From positions 1,364,001 through 1,428,000 of the forward strand of contig CANNBH010000001.1 in the NCBI GenBank assembly GCA_947502815.1: 64,000 nt of DNA, in the 5' to 3' direction. This DNA is from an uncultured Erythrobacter sp. Lineage in GTDB: Bacteria; Pseudomonadota; Alphaproteobacteria; Sphingomonadales; Sphingomonadaceae. Both the position numbers and the translations under genes were made by a program. Positions within the stretch are counted from its first letter, which is position 1, and every line of letters begins with the position of its first letter. The notes beneath the pieces were generated by a model that saw nothing but the letters and a program-made list of their open reading frames with translations, did no database searches and was not told where the DNA came from. Positions 8,126 to 16,853 of this stretch are shown here, one piece after another.

Positions 8126-8728
8126 ATGCCCAGCTTGCTTGCCCTTTCCGCGCCCTTTGCGCTGATCCTGCCCTTGTTGGGGCAGAGTTCGGCGTTGACG
8201 GTGCCGCAAGAGCAGGAACAGCAGGATGGCATAGCGGCCACGGTGCCATCGCCCCCCGATTATGATGTTCCTGCAGAGGGCCCCTATTCTCCCGCGCGGC
8301 AGGCGTCGTCGCCGCTTGATGCCTTTTATGCTGGGCAAGTCACCCGCCAGGCACGGATCGAACAGCGCGTTATCATTCGCATCACGCCGCGCCGATCGGC
8401 CAATCGCAACGAATTGCTCGCAAACTTGCCTCAGCGCGGGCTCAACACTCGGTTCGAAGAGCGCGAGATTGATCGCTGCCTGCCCGTCAGCTCAATCGCC
8501 GCTGTCCAGACAGGCAATGGCAACCGCCTGTTGCTTTACCTATCCGACCGCCGAATGATCACGGTAAACCTCGAACGCGCCTGCCGGGCGAGCCAGTTTT
8601 ATTCCGGCTTTTACGTTGAGCGTAACGAGGACGGGCGTTTCTGTGTGGGGCGGGATAAATTGCAGTCGCGCAGCGGCGCCAAATGCGAAGTGGAACGCAT
8701 GCGCCAATTGGTCGAAATCCGCGATTGA
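8126..8728 (+). CDS. Conserved hypothetical secreted protein
   Basis: The 200-residue protein begins with a hydrophobic signal-like segment (residues 3-23, ending near SALT). A proline-rich linker (about 25-60) follows, then a globular region. The latter has IEQRVIIRITPRR and IAAVQTGNGNRLLLYLSDRRMITVNLERAC, plus four cysteines (near residues 121, 151, 172 and 189) that could form two disulfides. I do not recognise a named family. It probably acts in the periplasm or envelope. It lies divergently from the FAD oxidoreductase and upstream of a helicase gene with a 212-base gap. Confidence 0.7.
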   Translation: MPSLLALSAPFALILPLLGQSSALTVPQEQEQQDGIAATVPSPPDYDVPAEGPYSPARQASSPLDAFYAGQVTRQARIEQRVIIRITPRRSANRNELLANLPQRGLNTRFEEREIDRCLPVSSIAAVQTGNGNRLLLYLSDRRMITVNLERACRASQFYSGFYVERNEDGRFCVGRDKLQSRSGAKCEVERMRQLVEIRD

Positions 8729-8940
8729 AACTTGCCGGCCGGTAAGGGACGGTGCTCCATAGGCTTGAGACCTTAGTTTTCTGCCTTTGCCATAGGGCGG
8801 GGCGTTTTCCCGGCGCTCTGGCCTAATTCTTGACTTTTCACCCATTTTTCGCCAGTTGCGGCGACGTCGGTCAGCGGGTTTTCCCAACCGACAATCAAAC
8901 AGGCGGTTTTCCCGCCCTTTATCCGGACATTTTGAAACGC

Positions 8941-10422
8941 ATGACATTCGCCGATCTCGGCCTCTCACCTGAATTGCTCAAGGCCGTCGAAGACGCTGGC
9001 TATACTGAGCCGACCGCTATCCAAGCGGAAGCCATTCCCGCCGTTTTGATGATGAAAGACATCATCGGGATCGCGCAGACCGGCACAGGCAAAACCGCCA
9101 GCTTCGTCCTTCCTATGATCGATGTGATGGCCTCTGGCCGCCGCCGCGCACTGATGCCGCGTTCGCTCATTCTTGAGCCGACCCGCGAATTGGCCGCACA
9201 GGTTGCAGAAAACTTTGAAAAATATGGCAAGAACCATGACCTGAAAATGGCGCTGCTTATTGGCGGCGTCCAAATGGGCGATCAGGTTAAAGCGTTGAAC
9301 GAAGGCGTGGACGTTTTGATCGCGACGCCGGGCCGTTTGATGGACCTGTTCGAACGGGGCAAAATCCTGCTCAATGGCTGCGAATTGCTGGTCATTGATG
9401 AAGCGGACCGGATGCTCGACATGGGCTTTATCCCTGATATCGAATTCATCTGTTCTAAGCTGCCCGAAACGCGCCAGACCATGCTGTTTTCGGCAACGAT
9501 GCCGCCGCCAATCGCGAAACTGGCCAAGACTTTCCTCAGCAATCCCAAACGGATTGAGACAGCGCGCGCGGCGACGACGAACAAAGATATCACCGCGTTC
9601 AAGGTCAATGTTGAACAGCGCGCGAAACTTTCGACATTGGAATGGTTGCTTAAAAACGACCATGTCGAAACCGCGATTGTTTTCTCCAACAAGAAAACAA
9701 TGGTCCGCGAACTCAACAAGAAATTGCAAAGCAATGGTTTCCGCAGCGGCGAAATCCATGGCGACATCGATCAGAACACGCGCCAGAAAGAGCTGGAACG
9801 GTTCAAATCGGGCGACATCAACATTCTGGTCGCCTCAGACGTGGCCGCACGCGGGCTCGACATCAAAGGCGTGAGCCATGTGTTCAATTACGACACGCCG
9901 TGGCACCCCGATGATTACGTTCACCGCATTGGCCGCACTGGCCGCGCCGGGGCAAAAGGTCGCGCCTTCACATTCGTGACAAAATCTGATGCCGAAGCGA
10001 TCGAGAACGTCGAAAAGCTGACCGGGAGCCCGATCAAAGTCTTTGGCAAAAGCGACGTAAGGGTTGAACTGGCTGAACCCGCCGCCAAGACGAGCGGGCG
10101 CACGTCTGAAGAGACGGCCGCGGACGAAAAAGACACCGGCGAGACACGCGAAGACAGACCGCGCCGTTCACGCAATCGCAAGCGCGACGATGACAGCGCA
10201 GGCGAAGCACCGCGCGAGCGCAAGCCCCGCCGTGCGAAAGAAGAAACCCGTGAACGCGCGCCTAAGCCGCAAGACAAGTCTGAGCGTTCAGAGGAAGCGG
10301 CCGAGGCAAAGCCTGAAAGCAAGCCGCGCTCTCGCCGCCGCGATCAGGACGACACACCTGTGCCGGCGGGTGAGTGGAATGGTCCCAAGCCCGGATTCTT
10401 GGATATGGGCTTTAAGGAGTAG
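8941..10422 (+). CDS. DEAD-box ATP-dependent RNA helicase (RhlE-like)
   Basis: The start at 8941 (MTFADLGLSPELLKAVEDAG) is the family start; the track ORF is open 37 codons further upstream but not homologous there. All core motifs are present: Q-motif, AQTGTGKT (I), PTRELAAQ (Ia), ATPGR (Ib), DEADRMLDMGF (II), SAT (III), then VFSNKK, ASDVAARGLDI (V) and HRIGRTGRAG (VI). The C-terminal 120 residues are a low-complexity Arg/Glu/Lys tail like those that give such helicases RNA affinity. Likely roles are ribosome assembly and RNA turnover, perhaps in the cold. A 212-base leader precedes it, in which I see no strong fold. Confidence 0.94.
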   Translation: MTFADLGLSPELLKAVEDAGYTEPTAIQAEAIPAVLMMKDIIGIAQTGTGKTASFVLPMIDVMASGRRRALMPRSLILEPTRELAAQVAENFEKYGKNHDLKMALLIGGVQMGDQVKALNEGVDVLIATPGRLMDLFERGKILLNGCELLVIDEADRMLDMGFIPDIEFICSKLPETRQTMLFSATMPPPIAKLAKTFLSNPKRIETARAATTNKDITAFKVNVEQRAKLSTLEWLLKNDHVETAIVFSNKKTMVRELNKKLQSNGFRSGEIHGDIDQNTRQKELERFKSGDINILVASDVAARGLDIKGVSHVFNYDTPWHPDDYVHRIGRTGRAGAKGRAFTFVTKSDAEAIENVEKLTGSPIKVFGKSDVRVELAEPAAKTSGRTSEETAADEKDTGETREDRPRRSRNRKRDDDSAGEAPRERKPRRAKEETRERAPKPQDKSERSEEAAEAKPESKPRSRRRDQDDTPVPAGEWNGPKPGFLDMGFKE

Positions 10423-10446
10423 CGCGCCCTTGGTTTAGGGATTGCT

Positions 10447-10977
10447 CTAAGGAACCGCGATCATATGGGCGATCATGCGGTTGCCTTCAAAGACCGCGCG
10501 GTCTTCCACATTGGTATCGTCGACAAAGACAAAATCGAACACGCCATCGGCGTTGCTGTCGCTGTGCAGCATGACGATGTACATATCGCCGCTATCAGGC
10601 GCGGGATTCAAGGTGATCGAAACGTCTTTGTTCGTCCCGCTTTCAACAAAGCTGTAGCCCGCGACATAATCGCCATTGGGTGCGCCATCGATAAACGGAT
10701 GCATGACAAGCCAACCATCGCTTTCGATATGCACTTCTGCAAATGTTAGCGTTGTGCCGTCGCCCCGGCGCAGATAGGCGCGGTCTTGGGTGATGCGCTT
10801 TTCTGTGTAGGTCCTATCCTCATCGCTGCGAGCGACATCCTCTACCTTGATCCAATTCGCTTCACCATTTCCAAGGGTGATGCCGCTGGAACTATCCTGC
10901 GCGGTCACGGATGGTGTTAGAAACGCCGCCGCTGTCAAAACCGCGCCCCATTGCAGCAAGCCTCTGTCCATCGTCAT
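10447..10977 (-). CDS. Secreted DUF7282-like hypothetical protein
   Basis: The 176-residue protein has an N-terminal signal sequence (QWGAVLTAAAFLTPSVTAQ, cleavage near residue 27). One beta-rich domain follows, with DGWLVMHPFIDGAPNGDYVAG and MYIVMLHSDSNADGVFDFV. The GWLVxHp motif and calcium-loop-like D-N-A-D-G-V-F-D resemble DUF7282 domains of exported proteins. Function is unknown. It converges with the helicase gene (24-base gap) and lies downstream of pcrA on the same strand. Confidence 0.65.
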   Translation of the reverse strand: MTMDRGLLQWGAVLTAAAFLTPSVTAQDSSSGITLGNGEANWIKVEDVARSDEDRTYTEKRITQDRAYLRRGDGTTLTFAEVHIESDGWLVMHPFIDGAPNGDYVAGYSFVESGTNKDVSITLNPAPDSGDMYIVMLHSDSNADGVFDFVFVDDTNVEDRAVFEGNRMIAHMIAVP

Positions 10978-11052
10978 CCCCTCTCATTCTCTATAGGGGC
11001 AATCTGGCATAACCTGCAGCAAAGCGAAAGTGAGGGTGTGAGGTGGTAGGTC

Positions 11053-13380
11053 TCACCCCGCCAAAGTCACAAAACTATCAATCACGCGCTTTTCGCCGGC
11101 TTCTTCAAACTGGATCGTCAGCTTGTTGCCTTCCTGATCGATCACGCACCCCGTGCCGAATTTTGCATGCTGGACCATCGCGCCGATCGTTATGTCGCTT
11201 CGCGGTTTTGCGGCAAAACTGGCGGCGGAGCGGCCCGGTTCTGCCAGCCGCTGTTGCTGTGTTTCATACCCGGTGGAAACGGCGCGCCGCCATCCGGGGC
11301 CGCGCGTTTGCGCGCGGTCGGGGCGGTCGCGGGCGACATGGGCAAAGGGATCTTCGTTTTCGGACCAGTTTGCCCGCCACAAGGATTCGCCGCCTGACAT
11401 GGTGCTTTCCTGATCGATGTGTTCATCCGGCAGTTCTTCGATAAAACGGGAAGGGATGGAGCTGGTCCATTGGCCGTAAATTCGCCGGTTCGCCGCATGC
11501 AGGATGATGCATTGCCGCCGCGCGCGCGTGATCGCGACATAGGCGAGGCGGCGTTCCTCTTCGAGACTGGCGAGGCCCCCTTCGTCGATAGCGCGCTGGC
11601 TGGGGAAGACGCCTTCCTCCCAACCGACGCAGAACACATTGTCAAACTCCAGGCCCTTCGCGCCGTGGATGGTCATAATTGTCACGGTTTCCTCTGAATC
11701 GCCGCGATCATTGTCCATGACCAGGCTGACATGTTCGAGGAAATCGCCCAGCGTTTCATATTCCTCCATGGCCCGTGCGAGTTCGGAAAGGTTTTCTGCC
11801 CGGCCCGCGCTTTCTGCGCTGCGGTCGTTCGACAGCATGTCGTTATACCCGCTCTCATCCAAGACGAGCCGCAGCAGGTCAGCTGGCGTCATGACTTCGG
11901 CCGCCTCGCGCCAGCTTAGGAAATAGCGCAGCAATCCGCCGATTGTGTTGGCCGCACGCTTGGGCAATTCATCGCTGTCCGCCAATTGCAGTGATGCAGC
12001 GGCCAGCGGCTGCTGCGTCGCGCGCGCGTGTTGGTGCATTTTTTCGAGCGTCTTGGAGCCGAGCCCGCGTTTGGGTTGATTGTAAATCCGCTCAAACGCC
12101 AGATCATCTTGCGGCTGCGCAATGACGCGCAGATAGGCAAGGGCATCGCGAATTTCTGCGCGCTCGTAGAAACGAAACCCGCCGATGATCCGGTAATTGA
12201 CGCCAATTTGGATAAAGCGATCTTCAAATTCGCGCGTTTGATATTGGGCGCGCACGAGGATCGCGATCCGATCAAGCGGCGCGCCTTCGCGTTCAAGCCG
12301 CTCAATCTCTTCACCAACCCGGCGCGCTTCCTCTGGAGCATCCCACACGCCGATCACGCGGACTTTATCGCCGCCCGTCGTCTCTGTCCAAAGCGTCTTT
12401 TCATGGCGTTCGCTGTTGGCGCCAATCAATCCCGATGCCGCGCCCAGAATATGCGGGGTGGAGCGGTAATTCTGTTCCAACCTAACCACATGCGCGCCGG
12501 GAAAATCCTTTTCAAACCGCAGGATATTGGCAACCTCTGCCCCGCGCCATGAATAGATGGATTGATCATCGTCGCCGACCACGCAAATGTTCTTGTGGCT
12601 TTGCGCAAGCAGGCGCAGCCACAGATATTGGACCGCGTTGGTGTCCTGATATTCATCGACAAGGATGTATTTAAAGCGGCTCTGATATTCCGCCAAAACG
12701 TCGTTGTGCGCGCGAAAAATGTTGAGCACATGCAGCATCAGATCGCCAAAATCGCACGCATTCAGCGCCTTCATCCGGTCCTGATACTGCTTGTACATCT
12801 CTTGACCGCGACCATTGGCATAGGCCTCGCTTTCGCCTGCGTCCAAATCGTCTGGGTTCAAACCCCGGTTCTTCCACTTGTCGATCAGGCCAGCCAATTG
12901 CCGGGCAGGCCAGCGTTTATCGTCAATCTCATTGGTGGCGATAAGCTGTTTGAGCAGCCGCAATTGATCGTCGGTGTCGATGATGGTGTAGTTCGATTGC
13001 AATCCGACCAATTCGGCATGGCGGCGCAGCATTTTGGCGCAGATCGAATGGAACGTGCCAAGCCATTGTATCCCCTCGCTGCCGGGCCCCAAATGTTGCC
13101 CGACCCGGTCGCGCATTTCCCGCGCGGCCTTATTGGTGAAGGTCACGCACAAAATCTGGCTGGGCCAAGCGCGCCGCATCGCCACCAAATGCGCCAATCG
13201 CGCGGTGAGGGCGGCGGTTTTTCCGGTGCCAGCCCCGGCGAGCATCAAAACGGGACCTTCGGTGGTGAGCACAGCGTCGCGTTGCGGCGAGTTGAGCTGC
13301 GCCGCATACGCCGGAATGGTTTCGCTAGGCGCGCTTTCAGCAAGGCCGGAAGGGCTGGACAGGGTAGAGTTTTCGCTCAT
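11053..13380 (-). CDS. UvrD/PcrA/Rep-type 3'-5' DNA helicase
   Basis: This superfamily 1A helicase has 775 residues from the ATG at 13380; the 24 residues upstream in the track ORF are not part of the family. Motifs: LNSPQRDAV (Q), GAGTGKTAALTARLAHL (I), VTFTNKAAREM (Ia), LVDEYQDTN (II), VGDDDQSIYSWRGA (III), LEQNYRST (IV), TIHGAKGLEFDNVF (V) and AITRARRQ (VI). The C-terminus (GAMVQHAKFGTGCVID and following) is the PcrA/UvrD Tudor-like tail that contacts RNA polymerase. Roles are nucleotide excision and mismatch repair and removal of RecA or stalled polymerase. uvrD or pcrA is likely; I leave the symbol open. Confidence 0.95.
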   Translation of the reverse strand: MSENSTLSSPSGLAESAPSETIPAYAAQLNSPQRDAVLTTEGPVLMLAGAGTGKTAALTARLAHLVAMRRAWPSQILCVTFTNKAAREMRDRVGQHLGPGSEGIQWLGTFHSICAKMLRRHAELVGLQSNYTIIDTDDQLRLLKQLIATNEIDDKRWPARQLAGLIDKWKNRGLNPDDLDAGESEAYANGRGQEMYKQYQDRMKALNACDFGDLMLHVLNIFRAHNDVLAEYQSRFKYILVDEYQDTNAVQYLWLRLLAQSHKNICVVGDDDQSIYSWRGAEVANILRFEKDFPGAHVVRLEQNYRSTPHILGAASGLIGANSERHEKTLWTETTGGDKVRVIGVWDAPEEARRVGEEIERLEREGAPLDRIAILVRAQYQTREFEDRFIQIGVNYRIIGGFRFYERAEIRDALAYLRVIAQPQDDLAFERIYNQPKRGLGSKTLEKMHQHARATQQPLAAASLQLADSDELPKRAANTIGGLLRYFLSWREAAEVMTPADLLRLVLDESGYNDMLSNDRSAESAGRAENLSELARAMEEYETLGDFLEHVSLVMDNDRGDSEETVTIMTIHGAKGLEFDNVFCVGWEEGVFPSQRAIDEGGLASLEEERRLAYVAITRARRQCIILHAANRRIYGQWTSSIPSRFIEELPDEHIDQESTMSGGESLWRANWSENEDPFAHVARDRPDRAQTRGPGWRRAVSTGYETQQQRLAEPGRSAASFAAKPRSDITIGAMVQHAKFGTGCVIDQEGNKLTIQFEEAGEKRVIDSFVTLAG

Positions 13381-13686
13381 GGCAGTAGGTGAACAATTAG
13401 AGAACAAGTTATCATATGGCAAGATCGCATATTGCCAGCAAACTTGCACCACAGGCGCCGCTTACGTCCCCGGAAATTTGCCCCAAAGTTCCGCAATCTT
13501 CGCTTCACCACGTTTTTGCCCCACCTCTCGCCAAGCCGTGTTTGCCGCGCGGCACAGGTGTGGGCGAGCTGTTTCAAAGGTCTGGAATTGCTGCTATTTA
13601 AACGTGTGTCCGGAGCAGGGGGAACCGTCTCGCCGGATTGGTCCATGTTCGTTCACGCTTGGGATTGGTCAATAGGAGAACCCCCA
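13381..13686. other. Divergent intergenic region upstream of pcrA/uvrD and the 123-aa gene
   Basis: 306 bases between two divergent genes. The plus-strand ORFs opening at 13416-13638 have no recognisable motifs, and the real gene begins at the ATG at 13687 with TAGGAG at 13671. I see no RNA fold worth calling. Confidence 0.5.
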
Positions 13687-14058
13687 ATGCGTACTTCCCA
13701 CATATACCTGTTTGGTGTCGCAATCGCGACGGTCGCCCTTGTCGCGTCTGCACCCAGTGCGGCATCGCCCAACGTCATCCCCGTAATTGTCCAAGCGGGG
13801 ACGGAGGCGAGCCCCGACATGAGCGCCGAGCAACGCGCCGAATTCAGCAGCTGGCCCAGTGAACAGCAGGCGCAATATGAATTGTGGCCCGCCGAAACAC
13901 AGGGATATTACTGGACGCTGCCGCGGCCTCGTCAAATTCTATTCTGGCAGCTTAGCGATGAGGACAAGATCGCTCTCACCGCGATGACCGGGCCTGAACG
14001 CGACAGTGCGTGGAGCCAGATCGAACAGCGCGCTGTGAAGCCGCCGACTGACGGGTAA
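13687..14058 (+). CDS. Small secreted hypothetical protein
   Basis: The true start is the ATG at 13687, preceded by TAGGAG and followed by a classic signal peptide (YLFGVAIATVALVASAPSAA, cleavage near residue 27). The mature part of about 95 residues is rich in Trp, Gln and Glu (SSWPSEQQAQYELWPAETQ, then PRPRQILFWQLSDEDK) with no cysteines. I recognise no family. It is a likely periplasmic protein on its own transcript, facing the rsmD-rluB pair. Confidence 0.65.
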   Translation: MRTSHIYLFGVAIATVALVASAPSAASPNVIPVIVQAGTEASPDMSAEQRAEFSSWPSEQQAQYELWPAETQGYYWTLPRPRQILFWQLSDEDKIALTAMTGPERDSAWSQIEQRAVKPPTDG

Positions 14059-14116
14059 GCCCGCCCGAACTCCCTCCCGCGCTATGGTGGTCAAGCGGGG
14101 AGGTGCCAGCGCCCTC

Positions 14117-14707
14117 TCACATATCGGCGATTGGCGTTTCGGAGCCGGGTGTTTCGGTGGGGGCGGGCTCTCGCTGTAACAGCGTGAGCCTGCCCTTACC
14201 GATCCGGCGCGATGTATCGATGGTAAAGCCTTTGATATCGGGCTCTTCGTTAAACGCTGTTTCTAGCGCGATCCATGTCGCATCGCTGATCCAATCGAGG
14301 CGCAGCAATCGGTCGAGCGCAACCTCGCCTGCGCCTGTGTTATAGGGCGGATCGATCAGCATCAGGTCCACCGGCTCCCGCGCGGGGCGCATTTGCATAA
14401 CAGACCCGGTTTCAACCGTGCAGCGCGCGCGCGCATCCAGCGTGTCAATATTGGCGCGGATCGTGTCCACCGCGGCCCGGTCTTGCTCCACAAACAGGCA
14501 ATGCGCCGCGCCGCGCGATAGAGCCTCCAGCCCCAAGGCTCCCGACCCAGCGAACAGATCGGCGACGCGCAATTCTTCAAAACTGCCAAGCCTGCTGGTT
14601 AGCATGGAAAACAGAGTTTCGCGCGTGCGGTCGGCCGTGGGACGGGTTGCGTCGCCTTTCGGCGCGGATATTTTGCGCCCCCTCCATTCACCCGCGATAA
14701 TCCTCAT
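14117..14707 (-). CDS. rsmD: 16S rRNA (guanine(966)-N(2))-methyltransferase
   Basis: The 196-residue Rossmann methyltransferase opens with MRIIAGEWRGRKI, then has the RPTADRTRETLFSML RsmD signature. DLFAGSGALGLEALSRG binds S-adenosylmethionine, and LIDPPYNTG is the catalytic NPPY-type motif near residue 118. It methylates N2 of G966 in 16S rRNA during 30S assembly. It is translationally coupled to rluB: the rluB stop overlaps this ATG by 4 bases (ATGA), so the pair is one operon for rRNA modification. Confidence 0.95.
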   Translation of the reverse strand: MRIIAGEWRGRKISAPKGDATRPTADRTRETLFSMLTSRLGSFEELRVADLFAGSGALGLEALSRGAAHCLFVEQDRAAVDTIRANIDTLDARARCTVETGSVMQMRPAREPVDLMLIDPPYNTGAGEVALDRLLRLDWISDATWIALETAFNEEPDIKGFTIDTSRRIGKGRLTLLQREPAPTETPGSETPIADM

Positions 14708-15492
14708 TTGCGTGAACCCTTTAGAGTAGAGACAAACCGGTCGAGATCGCCTTTGCGAATTTGCACCGCTTGGCCGCGGCCCAGATCGGCCAGTTCAAAT
14801 GGGCCATAGGCAGTGCGGATCAGGCGGTTTACCTCAAGACCCAGGTGTTCAAGTACCCGGCGCACCTCGCGGTTTTTGCCTTCGGTGATGGACATTTCGA
14901 TCCATTGATTGCGGCCGCCCGATTTGCTGGTGCTGCGTTCTTTGTTGGCGTCGATGGAGCCATAGCGCACGCCGTCGATTTCTATCCCTTCGGCAAGCGC
15001 TTCCAATTCTTCCTGAGCGACATCGCCAAAGACGCGGGCGCGGTAGGTGCGCGGAATACCGCTAGCGGGCAATTCCATCTGGCGTTTCAACCCGCCATCA
15101 TTGGTGAGCAACAACAGGCCTTCGGTGTTAAGATCCAGCCTGCCAATCGGCATCAACCGCGGCGTGCTTTTGGGCAGCGCGTTGACGAGCGCATCGTAGA
15201 TCGTCGGGCGTCCAGTGAAGTCCCGCTCTGCCGTAAGCAGTCCAGTTGGCTTGTGAAACGCAAACAGCTGCGATGGCTCAACCGGGCCAACCGGCTTTCC
15301 ATCGACGCTTACGCCGCTGAGGCTGGTGAGGAAGGTTGCGGGTGTTTCGACCGGTTTGCCATGAAGCGTGATGCGGCGATCATCAATCATCCGTTCCACT
15401 TCGCGGCGGCTGGCAATTCCAGCGCGGGCGAGCAATTTGGCGATACGGTCGCCCTCTGGACGATCTTCGGATTTTGATGGGTTGGTTGGCAT
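14704..15492 (-). CDS. rluB: 23S rRNA pseudouridine synthase, RluB/RsuA family
   Basis: The 262-residue protein has an N-terminal S4 RNA-binding domain (RIAKLLARAGIASRREVERMI). The RsuA/RluB catalytic core follows, with FHKPTGLLTA and the catalytic Asp in MPIGRLDLNTEGLLLLTND. The family makes pseudouridine at 2605 of 23S rRNA (RluB) or related sites. RluB is inferred from its pairing with rsmD and its length, but RsuA or RluE specificity cannot be excluded. It is the first gene of the two-gene operon with rsmD. Confidence 0.88.
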   Translation of the reverse strand: MPTNPSKSEDRPEGDRIAKLLARAGIASRREVERMIDDRRITLHGKPVETPATFLTSLSGVSVDGKPVGPVEPSQLFAFHKPTGLLTAERDFTGRPTIYDALVNALPKSTPRLMPIGRLDLNTEGLLLLTNDGGLKRQMELPASGIPRTYRARVFGDVAQEELEALAEGIEIDGVRYGSIDANKERSTSKSGGRNQWIEMSITEGKNREVRRVLEHLGLEVNRLIRTAYGPFELADLGRGQAVQIRKGDLDRFVSTLKGSRK

Positions 15493-15606
15493 GGCGCGCG
15501 GCTACGCTCTTGGGACGACTATCGCAAGTGGTGTGTCACGCGCGTGCCATGCGCTGGCATAGCCGGGCCGGTGTGCGAATGGCGGCAGTCATAGTGATAG
15601 CCAAGA

Positions 15607-16767
15607 TCAATCGGCTGCACTCAATATGTCGCCGACAATCGCATCAAACCGGGCAATACCGCCTTCTAAAGTGCCCAAAGTCAGCTCTTTAACCGCGCCG
15701 CTTTCCAGCCCTTGCTGCCCCAATTCGGCTGCGCGAAAATCCTCGCTGGCAAAAACCCCGCCATCGAGCAGGTTCCAACTGCGCTCCCAATGATCGCGCG
15801 CTTTGTCTGTCTTGGGCTCTTCGGGGATGAGCATAAAATCCTCCACCAAAGTGTGATTGTGCGATTGCGGCATCAACACCATGATGTTCACATAATCGGG
15901 GCTGGGCACGATTATGGTGCCGGGGATAAGCTGGTACGCAAAGGTCACAAGTCGCCGCATCGCGCCCATATCGGACAGGTCGACATTCCCCATTTCTTCA
16001 AGCCGCCCAACCGCAGAGCGCATGTGGGGTCCGACAAAATCACCCGCTGTGACGCCGTCTTTGAAAAAAGGACCAATCGTATCGGCATGAAGGCGCGTCA
16101 CATGATAGCTTTCGAGGAAGGCATCCATGATCAGCTTCCAATTGCCTTTCACACTGTGCGTTTTGCGCCGGAACAGGTGGGCAGAGGGCATTCCAAAGGC
16201 CGAGAAATCCTCGCTAATCAAGCGGGCATCGGCGAAATCTGCGCCTTGATCCGGTGAAAACCAGATCAATCCGCCTGCTTCCATGCTGGGCAATTCGACA
16301 AGGCTGTGATCGCCTTTGTTGAGGTTTGGAAAGGTTTCAGGCCGGGGCAGGGCGAGCAGTTTGCCATCCAGCTTGTATGTCCAGGCGTGATAGGGACACA
16401 CCAGCCGCTTGGCGCATTGAACGCTGTCCCCTTCAACCAGCCGCGTTCCGCGATGTTGGCATACATTCAAAAAGACATGCGCGGTGCCGTCCGCGTCGCG
16501 GGTGATAAGCAAGGGCCTGCCCGTTGCGTCGTGCGGCACCGCCATGCCCGGCTGAGGCAACAACGCGCTGGGCGCGATAACCTGTGCCAGCCGATCAAAC
16601 AGCCCTGCCTTTTCGCGTTTGAAATGCTCCGGGTCGGTGTAACGGGCCGCCGGAACGGTTCCAATCGCATCAGATCCGCGTGTTTTTCCGTCCCGAATGG
16701 CATGAGCGAGTGCCAATTGGCCCTCAGTTGCGCGCAATATGGGTAAATCTGTTGCTGGCGCGTTCAT
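15607..16767 (-). CDS. Rieske 2Fe-2S aromatic ring-hydroxylating oxygenase alpha subunit
   Basis: From the ATG at 16767 the protein has 386 residues. The N-terminal Rieske domain shows CQHRGTRLV and CPYHAWTYKLDG, the C-x-H...C-x2-H cluster ligands. The C-terminal SRPBCC catalytic domain has ESYHVTRLHADTIGP, the His-x4-His mononuclear iron ligands. Family members hydroxylate or demethylate aromatic or quaternary amine substrates. No reductase or beta subunit gene is adjacent, so partner and substrate are unknown. It diverges from the AmpG-like transporter gene with an 86-base gap. The track ORF start at 16833 adds non-homologous residues. Confidence 0.9.
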   Translation of the reverse strand: MNAPATDLPILRATEGQLALAHAIRDGKTRGSDAIGTVPAARYTDPEHFKREKAGLFDRLAQVIAPSALLPQPGMAVPHDATGRPLLITRDADGTAHVFLNVCQHRGTRLVEGDSVQCAKRLVCPYHAWTYKLDGKLLALPRPETFPNLNKGDHSLVELPSMEAGGLIWFSPDQGADFADARLISEDFSAFGMPSAHLFRRKTHSVKGNWKLIMDAFLESYHVTRLHADTIGPFFKDGVTAGDFVGPHMRSAVGRLEEMGNVDLSDMGAMRRLVTFAYQLIPGTIIVPSPDYVNIMVLMPQSHNHTLVEDFMLIPEEPKTDKARDHWERSWNLLDGGVFASEDFRAAELGQQGLESGAVKELTLGTLEGGIARFDAIVGDILSAAD

Positions 16768-16853
16768 GACGGCTTTCCTATCCCCTCTATCCGGCTGTAG
16801 TGTCGCACAGCTTCGCGCGAACGCAAATCGCATCGCGCATCAGCGGAGGAAAA

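Noticed and set aside
8729-8940. Possible cold-shock thermosensor leader of the DEAD-box helicase
   Set aside because: The 212-base leader shows no clear stable fold or cold-box sequence that I could support by eye.
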